From assembly GCA_021155045.1 (NCBI GenBank), contig JAJNQB010000008.1, forward strand, positions 62,001-126,000: a stretch of DNA of 64,000 nucleotides. Reading direction: 5' to 3'. Each line of letters starts with the position of its first letter. Position 1 is the stretch's first letter. Shown piece after piece: positions 7,791 to 15,085 of this stretch. Source of the stretch: Arcticibacter sp. GTDB taxonomy: Bacteria > Bacteroidota > Bacteroidia > 2-12-FULL-35-15. The position numbers were made by a program, and so were the translations under genes. Below the pieces are notes generated by a model. The model searched no databases. It saw nothing but the letters and a program-made list of their open reading frames with translations, and was not told the DNA's origin.

Positions 7791-8225
7791 TTATTCTTCT
7801 TCAGGAATAAACTTGGGGTCGAAAACAAATAAATGAACGGCTCCTGCAATAACACCACCAACACCTTGTTCAAGTACTTGCCAAGTAATATCTAAAACCA
7901 TATTTTGCAAACGAGAACCTGTAGAAAAAGAAATACCCACAACAGTAGCTATTAAAAAACAAGAAGCGCCAATCAACACTCCTCCTATTGCTCCCCTTAC
8001 AACTGGCTTACGTTTAAATTTAGCTGTTAAAGTTTTTGAATCAACTGCTTTAGCCACCAAGAATCCTATAATTAAATATACAACGGAGGCAAACATCAAA
8101 AATATTTCTTTCGGATAGGTTAAGCGCGAAAAATCTGTAAGAAAAATGCCATGCCATACATATGACAATAGGAACATCACAACCGATGATAGAAGCCAAG
8201 AAATAAAAAATCGTTTTGAAAACAT
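7791..8225 (-). CDS. membrane protein of unknown function
   Basis: I place the start at ATG 8225 (144 residues) rather than the TTG at 8252. A TAAATTTG box at 8257-8264 on this strand would put the transcript start at about 8250, so the TTG would barely be transcribed. The protein has four hydrophobic segments, beginning with the N-terminal FFISWLLSSVVMFLLSYVWHG, then a second around IFLMFASVVYLIIGFLVAKA, a third at the IGGVLIGASCFLIATVVGI part and a last at GVGGVIAGAVHLFVF, with an acidic tail. It is an inner-membrane protein conserved in appearance but without a named family. It lies directly upstream of yajQ. Confidence 0.65.
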   Translation of the reverse strand: MFSKRFFISWLLSSVVMFLLSYVWHGIFLTDFSRLTYPKEIFLMFASVVYLIIGFLVAKAVDSKTLTAKFKRKPVVRGAIGGVLIGASCFLIATVVGISFSTGSRLQNMVLDITWQVLEQGVGGVIAGAVHLFVFDPKFIPEEE

Positions 8226-8256
8226 AAACTTTGAATCGTAGATTTTATCCAAAGCA

Positions 8257-8264
8257 CAAATTTA
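8257..8264 (-). promoter_or_regulatory. TAnnTTTG -7 box (TAAATTTG) for the membrane protein/yajQ pair
   Basis: Read on the minus strand this is TAAATTTG, a full match to the phylum consensus. It lies 31 bases upstream of ATG 8225 and decides between the two possible starts of that gene. Confidence 0.45.
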
Positions 8265-8354
8265 AGCATTTTTTAAGAAAATAAAAAACAGTTGGAAATT
8301 GCCCACAGACAATAGGCAACAAAACAGCTGACAGTAAGCCAGTTAACTAATAAG

Positions 8355-9851
8355 CTAATCCCTATCAACAGCCTTTTTAAGCACTTCAAACACTTTAATC
8401 ATCGCAAAAGTATCCATCCTGCAATATTCTAATAGATGCTCTCTTACCTCCGCTATTTTAAACATATCTGTTTCTTTCTGTAATTTTTCATAAGCAATCA
8501 TTGCCATACTACCCGAAGAAATTTTTAGCTCATTAAAATGCAAATCCGAAACCAAAGCTGGTAATACATTTTTAATAGAAGTCAAATTTTTCATTTTAGG
8601 ATCATAATAACTTCTTTCATTAAAAGGTTGAATTAAATCAACAATTCTTTTTAAAACAGATTCAATTTGTGATGTATATTCTGGAAAATCTTTTTTTAGT
8701 CCGTTTAAAATATTTCTTTCCATCAAAGCATCATACACCAAAATAGAACCTTGGGTATCTAAATCAACAATTAATCTTTCAATAAACTTTTTTCGAGGGT
8801 CAATTCCTTCATCACCCAAAAAAGATAATTCTACTGCCTTTTCATTTTTATTTTTTATTACATGAATTGAATATTGAAAAGGAATATGTTGATAAGGTTT
8901 AGTATTATCATAAATTGGAACAGCAGGCATAAAACTTTCGAAATCCATAAAATACAAGGGATACGACAATTGATTTAAAAACTTTGAAAGCTGCTCTTTG
9001 TTTACAACAACTTCGTTTTTATTTTTAGATTGTAAATGCAAGTTGGCATTTTTATCTAAATTATTTTTCTCTGGAACTTCATCTATCGTTTTTATGCCGC
9101 TATTATACAATTCAAACAGTAGCGTTTTTGGAACAGCTCCCATTTCAAAAACAGAATTAATTGGAACATTTTTCCAACAAGTACCCATAAAATCACAATT
9201 ATACGGACTAAAACAATGCTCTCCAATTGATACTTCAGGCATTGAGGGGTTTAAAGCAACCATTTTTAATTTTTCAAGCTTTTCGGAAATAATTGATTCG
9301 TTTTTCAAAGCATCTTGTTTAACAGAAGTAATAACAAAAAATTTATCTACTTCTAATTTCCCTTTTTTAACATAGCTTGGATTAACCGTTATTAAAGAAA
9401 TATCCTCTAACTTTAAACCCGACTGCTCAATCACATAGTGCTGCAAAGAAACATCCAACAAATAAGTGTTCGAAATTTTTACTGAACTTTTTACTTCGTA
9501 AGCATACCATTGATTGTTACATTTTACTAAAATATCTAAGATAACAAGCACTTGATTGTATTGAAATGAAGCTTCGTAAATAACTTCAACCCCAGTTTCA
9601 ATTAATTTTTGAGTATTAGCTACAGCAGCTACATTATTACGTTTAAAATTTGAACTCGCATCAATACCATTCGGGAAAAGTTGTTGTGCCAACACTCCCA
9701 CATTATTCCCTCTGCTAAACACAGCCAATTGTTCTGGCGATGGCGTATCACGTAAATGAATTACGTTTTTATACAAATACAATGATTTTTCGCATTGCAT
9801 TCCACGAATAAAAGTTGATTTGCTAAGTATATGTTTTTCAGGTGTTGTCAT
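8355..9851 (-). CDS. DUF2779 protein: PD-(D/E)XK nuclease fused to DEDD-type exonuclease-like domain
   Basis: A 498-residue cytoplasmic protein of the DUF2779 family. The N-terminal half looks like a Cas4/RecB-type nuclease: Cys20 (GMQCEKSLYL), D106 in VLVILDILV and E119-V-K121 form the D-(D/E)XK core, and three more cysteines at 213, 219 and 225 (CFSPYNCDFMGTC) complete a set that could bind an Fe-S cluster as in Cas4 and AddB. The C-terminal half begins MDFES at 302-306 and ends CRMDT at 477-481, the acidic pattern of a DEDD/RNase H-fold exonuclease. A DNA-repair or processing role is inferred; the family is uncharacterised to my knowledge. No cas genes are nearby. Confidence 0.85.
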   Translation of the reverse strand: MTTPEKHILSKSTFIRGMQCEKSLYLYKNVIHLRDTPSPEQLAVFSRGNNVGVLAQQLFPNGIDASSNFKRNNVAAVANTQKLIETGVEVIYEASFQYNQVLVILDILVKCNNQWYAYEVKSSVKISNTYLLDVSLQHYVIEQSGLKLEDISLITVNPSYVKKGKLEVDKFFVITSVKQDALKNESIISEKLEKLKMVALNPSMPEVSIGEHCFSPYNCDFMGTCWKNVPINSVFEMGAVPKTLLFELYNSGIKTIDEVPEKNNLDKNANLHLQSKNKNEVVVNKEQLSKFLNQLSYPLYFMDFESFMPAVPIYDNTKPYQHIPFQYSIHVIKNKNEKAVELSFLGDEGIDPRKKFIERLIVDLDTQGSILVYDALMERNILNGLKKDFPEYTSQIESVLKRIVDLIQPFNERSYYDPKMKNLTSIKNVLPALVSDLHFNELKISSGSMAMIAYEKLQKETDMFKIAEVREHLLEYCRMDTFAMIKVFEVLKKAVDRD

Positions 9852-9861
9852 ATATAAAAAT

Positions 9862-9869
9862 CGAATGTA
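9862..9869 (-). promoter_or_regulatory. -7-like box TACATTCG upstream of the DUF2779 gene
   Basis: On the minus strand TACATTCG, a TAnnTTCG variant of the consensus, lies 10 bases upstream of ATG 9851. Confidence 0.3.
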
Positions 9870-9915
9870 AGTATTTTTTAGAATAAATATTGATTCCCTT
9901 TTTCAAATAGGGTTG

Positions 9916-10061
9916 TCAGTTCGAGTAACGAAGCGTATCGAGAACTATTTATTTTATTCAACCACATCTCGATACAGCTTCCTACGTCAGCTTACTCGAT
10001 ATGACATTCGAATTGATTAATCAGTTCGAGTAGCGATAGCGTATCGAGAACTATTTCAGTT
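9916..10061. repeat. REP-like palindromic repeats, left block
   Basis: The unit has two arms in inverted orientation: a first arm TTCGAGTAACGAAGCG with ATCGAGAAC, and a second arm ATCTCGATACAGCTTC continuing to ACTCGATATGAC. A full unit lies at 9916-10016 and a half unit (first arm only, ending ctatttcagtt) at 10021-10061. The second arm is the reverse complement of the first with about 13 extra bases inside. The same block recurs at 12482-12728, on the other side of the two intervening genes. No gene is seen in 9852-10175. Confidence 0.8.
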
Positions 10062-10090
10062 AAAAAAAAACATTACAAAAATGCAACGTG

Positions 10091-10163
10091 GAGATTGCTT
10101 CGTCCCTCGCAATGACGGGAACAAAAAACGTCATTGCGAGAGAGGAACGAACGAAGCAATCTC
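10091..10163. repeat. imperfect inverted repeat (GAGATTGCTTCG type)
   Basis: GAGATTGCTTCG at 10091-10102 pairs with CGAAGCAATCTC at 10152-10163, and the inner arms TCGCAATGACG and CGTCATTGCGA pair as well, giving a near-complete 73-base hairpin. This type of intergenic palindrome is common in many bacterial genomes. It lies in a 3'-to-5' gap and carries no gene; it may also end transcription of the adjacent minus-strand gene. Confidence 0.75.
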
Positions 10164-10175
10164 TTATTTATAAAA

Positions 10176-10871
10176 TTATTCGCCTCTACTATATGCTATT
10201 CTATATTTTTCTGAATCTGAAACATACAACTGAAAATCATTTAATTTTTTAATTGTATTATCGGGCATAAGGCAATATATATCTTCGAAATACAATAAAG
10301 ACCCATTTTTTAGCAAATGAATTTTATTCCGCATATTAATTGTAAAATGGCAATTGTTCGACACAAAATTATTAATAACTCCACCCGAAGAAATAATAAG
10401 GCTAAACCCAATTACTTTCAAATACATATTTTGATTGGGATCATAAACAGTTATACTATTTTCTGCTATCAATTGTTTTTTATCAATCACAGAGTCAGGA
10501 GCAACACCACACACTTTAATGATAGGTGCTGGCATATTTTTAATTATATACATTTTTGAATATAGTACTCGTTTCTTATCCTTTGGAAGTTTTTCGAACA
10601 CCGTTATGGTGGCAGCACCTTCTGTTTTTACTTTTACAACATACCTATTATTGAATGTATAAAAAATTCCTCCATCAATTTTAATACAGTAATTTTTTCC
10701 GCCTTCCACTTTTATATCCAGAACATTATCCTTACCTATCCATAGAATTGAGTCTGTTGAAACAATCGAAATCTTCCATTGTGCTTTCTTAACAATAAGA
10801 GTAGAGCCATTCGTTTGAGCCAACAATTGAATAGAATATAAAAAATGCATTATGAAAAAGAATATTCTCAT
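10176..10871 (-). CDS. secreted protein with GldM C-terminal-like domains
   Basis: A 231-residue protein with a hydrophobic N-terminal export signal (IFFFIMHFLYSIQLLAQ) and no lipobox. The body resembles the periplasmic Ig-like domains of the gliding/T9SS motor protein GldM: ILWIGKDNVLDIKVEG parallels the GldM segment around YxGxDNPI, KNMPAPIIKVCG parallels its fRvkxiPxPxp, and FSLIISSGGV resembles its third domain. The GldM transmembrane helix and first periplasmic domain are absent, so this is a free-standing version. It lies 18 bases downstream of the lipoprotein gene, so the two likely form an operon. Binding another T9SS or envelope partner is inference. Confidence 0.6.
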   Translation of the reverse strand: MRIFFFIMHFLYSIQLLAQTNGSTLIVKKAQWKISIVSTDSILWIGKDNVLDIKVEGGKNYCIKIDGGIFYTFNNRYVVKVKTEGAATITVFEKLPKDKKRVLYSKMYIIKNMPAPIIKVCGVAPDSVIDKKQLIAENSITVYDPNQNMYLKVIGFSLIISSGGVINNFVSNNCHFTINMRNKIHLLKNGSLLYFEDIYCLMPDNTIKKLNDFQLYVSDSEKYRIAYSRGE

Positions 10872-10889
10872 GTTTGAATTAAAAAAAAT

Positions 10890-12353
10890 TTATATCTCCA
10901 AAATATTTTTCACCTCGTATGCTTTAGTAATTTGCTTATCAATAATTTTCATTTGAATATTTGCTTTATCATTCGCAACCTTGATATTTTTAAAATCATC
11001 TTCTTTAAAAATTGCAATTTTATTGTCACTTGTAACAGCCCATAAAATATTTTTCTTACTTGGATCGTAATATAATCTACTGTATGCTGTAATTGCAAAC
11101 ATTGCATTTCGCCCTTTTTCAACCAAGTAAATTGTTTTAAATTCTATTTTTTTACCTGTTGAATCAACATAATTTGCAGCAAATTGCGCCCCTTTGGGTA
11201 AGGCTCCCGGACAATCAGAATTCCATATTCCAAAACCACTTATGTTAAATGTTCTCAATATTACATTTTGGGTTGATGAAATTTCTGTTTCATTTTTTGA
11301 TCTATTTTTAGCAAACAATACTTGAGCGTCTCTTTCTATTGCGTACAATAAAAAAATTGAATCCTTTTGTTTTTGAATTTGTCTTTGTTCAATTTTACGT
11401 TGCTCCAATAAATTTTGGTATTTAGCAAATGCTTTTTCGTAAGCAGCACCAACAAATACAGGCTGCACCTCAAAAGCATGAGATACCGTTCCAGATGCTA
11501 ATGTCATTAAATAATTTTCTGAGTTTTGCTTTTTTGAAATCTCAATATCTGTCCATGAAAAATTACAATAATTGGGATTGAATTCTTTTTGTCCATCAAC
11601 AACTTCAAATTCTACACCATCGTAAATCTGCATCTCAGGAAATTCAGCAGGGTTTGTTTCAACATTAAAACGAAAATTATTGATATTTGATTTTTGAGGT
11701 TCAAACAATTTATCTTCATTAACAACTATTAATTCATTGTTTCTAATTTTCTTTTGTTGCATATTCATATTCGATTCAGAAACAGCTAAACCTGCATTAT
11801 CCTTATATTTGAACTCCCAATCTCCTAAAATGCTGTCATACTGATAAATGTTGTATTTGTCAGAAAGTTGCTTTGATGCCATTTCAACAACAATTTGATT
11901 TTGAGAATTTATAAAAACAGGTTCTCCATTTTGATATGCTAAAATTTCAAGCATTCCTGCAGATTCAAAATGATATTGCACACCTGCTGAGTCATAAGTC
12001 ATAGGAATTCCACTAATAAAAAAATCCGAAGGATTATGAAACTCTCTATATTTAACATCTACACTGCCTGATATTAAATTTCCATCCTTGTCTACAAAAG
12101 CATTTTTAGGAATTAAAATTTTACTCCCCGAATGATAAGTAAGAACACTTGATGTATTCGCTTCTACCTTGTATATTTCATATGGAATATCAACACCTTT
12201 TAAGGGGGGATTTACCTTTGATGTTTTGTCAAATGTTTTTGTCGAAAGCAAATTAATTGGTTCTTGATTTTGAACAATACAAGCATATACTCCAATTGAA
12301 ATAATTCCAATTATTAAAAATGCTTTAACAGATTTGTTGATATTTGTTTTCAT
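10890..12353 (-). CDS. lipoprotein of unknown function
   Basis: The start at ATG 12353 gives 487 residues with a lipoprotein signal: basic MKTNINKSVKAF, a hydrophobic stretch, then the lipobox GVYAC. The longer frame to 12398 would bury the signal. The region after the lipobox, with GSKILIPKNAFVDKDGN, SGSVDVKYREFHNP and FFISGIPMTYD, is a beta-rich module I associate with large Bacteroidota surface lipoproteins; it resembles ZU5-type folds only loosely. A coiled, glutamine-rich stretch lies near residues 330-360. It shares an operon with the GldM-like gene, and the pair is bracketed by palindromic repeat blocks. Confidence 0.6.
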   Translation of the reverse strand: MKTNINKSVKAFLIIGIISIGVYACIVQNQEPINLLSTKTFDKTSKVNPPLKGVDIPYEIYKVEANTSSVLTYHSGSKILIPKNAFVDKDGNLISGSVDVKYREFHNPSDFFISGIPMTYDSAGVQYHFESAGMLEILAYQNGEPVFINSQNQIVVEMASKQLSDKYNIYQYDSILGDWEFKYKDNAGLAVSESNMNMQQKKIRNNELIVVNEDKLFEPQKSNINNFRFNVETNPAEFPEMQIYDGVEFEVVDGQKEFNPNYCNFSWTDIEISKKQNSENYLMTLASGTVSHAFEVQPVFVGAAYEKAFAKYQNLLEQRKIEQRQIQKQKDSIFLLYAIERDAQVLFAKNRSKNETEISSTQNVILRTFNISGFGIWNSDCPGALPKGAQFAANYVDSTGKKIEFKTIYLVEKGRNAMFAITAYSRLYYDPSKKNILWAVTSDNKIAIFKEDDFKNIKVANDKANIQMKIIDKQITKAYEVKNILEI

Positions 12354-12481
12354 GGCGGGATAGAATTTAATTATTAATTCTTTTAGTACTATAACCATAA
12401 AATCAAAAAAAGATACAATGGTAGTTTTGAGATTGTTTTTGCGAAAAATTTTTTAATTAAAATTATATTAGTTTAATCGCA

Positions 12482-12728
12482 GTTAGTTAGTAAAGCATAT
12501 CGAGAACTATTTATTTTATTCAACCATATCTCGATACAGCTTCCTGCGTCAGCTTACTCGATATGACTTCGAATTGTTTAGTCAGTTCGAGTAACGAAGC
12601 ATATCAAAAACTTTTTATTATTCAACCATATCTCGATACAGCTTCCTGCGTCAGCTTACTCGATATGACATTCGAATTGTTTAGTCAGTTCGAGTAGCGA
12701 AGCGTATCGAGAACTATTTCAGTTAAAC
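12482..12728. repeat. REP-like palindromic repeats, right block
   Basis: Two full units (about 12483-12577 and 12581-12679) and a half unit (12684-12725) of the repeat seen at 9916-10061, in the same orientation and again ending in ctatttcagttaaa. The first arm of the second unit is worn (gcatatcaaaaac). They fill most of the 12399-12819 gap, in which I see no gene. Confidence 0.8.
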
Positions 12729-12819
12729 ACTCGATATGGCATTTAAAATATTTATCAGCCCAAACAATAATTTAAAAACAGACTGCGTTTAGGTAATATT
12801 CAACTAAACTTCCGGAACT

Positions 12820-13566
12820 ATGAAAAAGATGCTCGTCCTTTTTTTAATTAGTACAGTGTACTTATTAAAAGCACAACAAGTAGATTCATTAAATATTACA
12901 ACATTAAAAACTGCTGATTATACTGCCGTTGACAATGTTGTTTTAAAAATGAAAAAACGGTATAAAAACATACCTGATCTAGCAAAAAGTATTACAGCTC
13001 CTTTTAATACTGATGAAGAAAAAGTACGCGCAATTTTTAGATGGATAACAGAAAATGTTGCTTATGATGTAGCAGCTTTAAAATTAAATAATCAAACAAT
13101 GAATGTTAGATATAAAACAAACGACCCTAAAAATGTAATAGAAGGAAAATGGGAAGATTCTTATTTCAAATATGCAAGCAAAGTATTAAGCAAAAAGAAA
13201 GCAATTTGCGAAGGTTACGCTACCCTTTTTTATGAATTATGCCGACTAAATAATATTAAATGTGAAGTTGTTATTGGTTATGCAGACGAAACCTTTGGTT
13301 ATAAAACAGGAAAAAATAAAATAGTACGTTATAAAAAACGAAAAGATTTTAAAACAAACCATGCTTGGAATAAAGTTTTTATAAATAATCAATGGTATTA
13401 TTTAGATGCCACTTGGGCAAGCGGATTTTGTGACGAACGATTAACCAAATTCACAAAACATTTAGACAATTATTATTATTTAACACCGGAAGATGAACTT
13501 TTCCCAACACATGCCGAAAATAAAAAACAAACAAAAAGAAGAAATGAATTGGTTGGAAATTATTGA
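12820..13566 (+). CDS. secreted transglutaminase-like protein
   Basis: A 248-residue protein with a signal peptide (MKKMLVLFLISTVYLLKAQQ). The transglutaminase-like triad is present: Cys130 in AICEGYATLFYELC, His181 in TNHAWNKVFI and Asp196 in WYYLDATWASG. Members act as peptidases or amide-forming enzymes in the periplasm; the substrate cannot be inferred. The family's usual C-terminal extension is missing, so the protein is compact. Its last codons and downstream 80 bases recur as a direct repeat at 14877-14983, beyond nhaA. Confidence 0.85.
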   Translation: MKKMLVLFLISTVYLLKAQQVDSLNITTLKTADYTAVDNVVLKMKKRYKNIPDLAKSITAPFNTDEEKVRAIFRWITENVAYDVAALKLNNQTMNVRYKTNDPKNVIEGKWEDSYFKYASKVLSKKKAICEGYATLFYELCRLNNIKCEVVIGYADETFGYKTGKNKIVRYKKRKDFKTNHAWNKVFINNQWYYLDATWASGFCDERLTKFTKHLDNYYYLTPEDELFPTHAENKKQTKRRNELVGNY

Positions 13567-13647
13567 CTTGCTCAAAAAAACTTAACTTTACTGAAAATTT
13601 TTAACAAAGGCTAAAATGCAATTAAAACTGCGCTAGGCTACACGTTA
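13541..13647 (+). repeat. 107-bp direct repeat, copy A (left of nhaA)
   Basis: It covers the last codons of the transglutaminase-like gene (RNELVGNY and stop) and 80 bases beyond, ending CTACACGTTA. It aligns without gaps to 14877-14983; about 90 of 107 positions agree by hand count. Unlike copy B it lacks the right-hand arm of the inverted repeat. Confidence 0.8.
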
Positions 13648-13687
13648 TAGGCAAACATAGCAGAACCGATATAGCCATACAATCAGC

Positions 13688-14842
13688 ATGAAATTAACAC
13701 GACTTTTTAACGATTTTTTTAACAGCGAAAAAGCAGGTGGACTGATTTTAGTTTTCGTAACAGCTCTTTCTCTTTTACTTGCAAATTCTGCCTGGCAGAC
13801 AGACTATATTAATTTTTGGCATTTTGACTTGGGTGGACACAGTATTGTCCATTGGATTAATGACGGACTAATGACCATCTTTTTTCTACTTATTGGCTTG
13901 GAGTTAGAACGAGAACTTTATCACGGAGAACTTTCTGACATAAAAAATGCTTCACTACCAATCTTTGATGCTATTGGCGGCTTACTTGTTCCAACAGGAG
14001 TATTTTTATTACTTAACTTAGGGACAGATACTCAAGCAGGTGCAGCTATTCCAATGGCGACAGATATTGCATTTGCAATTGGAATTTTATCTCTTTTAGG
14101 AAATCGAGTTCCTGCTTCACTCAAAATATTCCTAACAGCTTTAGCAGTAATGGACGATTTGGGAGCAATCATAGTTATTGCAATTTTTTATACGAGCTCA
14201 ATTGCATTTGTAAATTTATTTATAGCATTAGGTATTTTCGGTTTTCTTCTCGTTCTAAACCGTATGAAAGTTTACAACTTAATTCCGTATTTAATTGGCG
14301 GTGCAGTAATGTGGTATTTTATGTTGCATTCAGGTGTTCATGCTACAATAACGGGAGTTTTGTTAGCATTTACAATTCCATTCGGCAAGAGTGAAAAAAA
14401 ATCCCCTTCATATACTCTTCAACATTTCTTACACAAGCCAGTTGCTTTTTTTATTCTTCCATTGTTTGCAATAGCTAATACTTGTATTGCGGTTGGCGAC
14501 AATTGGCAAAGTGGTTTGGGACAAACAAACAGTTTAGGAATTATTGCAGGACTTGTAATCGGAAAACCTTTAGGCATTTGCCTTTTTTCATTTATCGGTG
14601 TTACCTTAGGACTTTGTGCATTACCAGCAGACTTAAAATGGAAAAATATAATTGGTATTGGATTTTTAGGCGGCATCGGTTTCACAATGTCAATCTTCAT
14701 TACACTTCTTGCGTTTGACAATGAAGTAATCGTAAATAATTCAAAAATTGCAATACTTATCGCTTCAGTTCTTGCAGGAACAATTGGTTTTGTGTGGCTT
14801 AGACTGACACTTAAAACACAAATTGATAATACCCTCTATTGA
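13688..14842 (+). CDS. nhaA: Na+/H+ antiporter NhaA
   Basis: A 384-residue inner-membrane protein, close to the 388 of the E. coli enzyme, that exchanges sodium for protons. Family marks are LELERELYHGEL at 71-82, the TDIAFAIG unwound-helix motif at 125-132 and the transport aspartates D156-D157 in AVMDDLGA, with about eleven or twelve hydrophobic segments. It is a single-gene unit, visibly richer in G+C than its neighbours, and lies between two 107-bp direct repeats. This suggests horizontal acquisition, perhaps giving salt or pH tolerance. Confidence 0.95.
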   Translation: MKLTRLFNDFFNSEKAGGLILVFVTALSLLLANSAWQTDYINFWHFDLGGHSIVHWINDGLMTIFFLLIGLELERELYHGELSDIKNASLPIFDAIGGLLVPTGVFLLLNLGTDTQAGAAIPMATDIAFAIGILSLLGNRVPASLKIFLTALAVMDDLGAIIVIAIFYTSSIAFVNLFIALGIFGFLLVLNRMKVYNLIPYLIGGAVMWYFMLHSGVHATITGVLLAFTIPFGKSEKKSPSYTLQHFLHKPVAFFILPLFAIANTCIAVGDNWQSGLGQTNSLGIIAGLVIGKPLGICLFSFIGVTLGLCALPADLKWKNIIGIGFLGGIGFTMSIFITLLAFDNEVIVNNSKIAILIASVLAGTIGFVWLRLTLKTQIDNTLY

Positions 14843-14876
14843 GCGTAGTTTATCGCCTGGCAAAACAAAAAAAAAC

Positions 14877-14983
14877 GCAATGAATTGGTTGGGAATTATT
14901 GACTTGCTCAAAAAAAACTAACTTTACTACAAGATTTTGACTAACGCTAAAACGCACTTGAAACTGCGCTTAGCTACAAGTTA
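14877..14983 (+). repeat. 107-bp direct repeat, copy B (right of nhaA)
   Basis: This copy of 13541-13647 still encodes the tail RNELVGNY and stop, with synonymous changes (CGC for AGA, GGG for GGA), so it is the remnant of a diverged homologue of the transglutaminase-like gene. It ends CTACAAGTTA, at the same position as copy A. Confidence 0.8.
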
Positions 14984-14998
14984 AAATCTTGTAGTAAA
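14923..14998. repeat. long inverted repeat, attC-like hairpin
   Basis: TTTACTACAAGATTTT at 14923-14938 is the perfect reverse complement of 14983-14998. Inside lie further complementary pieces (CTAAcgCTAA against TTAGctacaaGTTA) around an unpaired GCACTTGAAACTGCG part. Arms plus an AAC/GTT inner pair resemble the folded recombination sites of integron cassettes, but the exact RYYYAAC/GTTRRRY cores are not met. It could also act as a terminator for nhaA. Confidence 0.6.
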
Positions 14999-15071
14999 AA
15001 AAATATTTCTTCATAAAAATCAAGTGTTTAATTCCAAAAAAATACCTCACTCAAATTTCCTAGTATTTTCA

Positions 15072-15079
15072 TAACTTCG
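15072..15079 (+). promoter_or_regulatory. -7-like box TAACTTCG just before rlmD
   Basis: TAACTTCG (a TAnnTTCG variant) ends 6 bases before ATG 15086, so transcription would begin at or next to the start codon and the mRNA would be leaderless or nearly so. Confidence 0.4.
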
Positions 15080-15085
15080 CAGGTT

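Noticed and set aside
8998..9375. A 125-codon plus-strand open frame
   Set aside because: It is antisense to the DUF2779 gene and its product is low-complexity with no motif.
9916..10061. Regularly repeated blocks that might be a CRISPR array (also 12482-12728)
   Set aside because: The units are palindromic, vary in length, have no unique spacers and there is no cas gene nearby.
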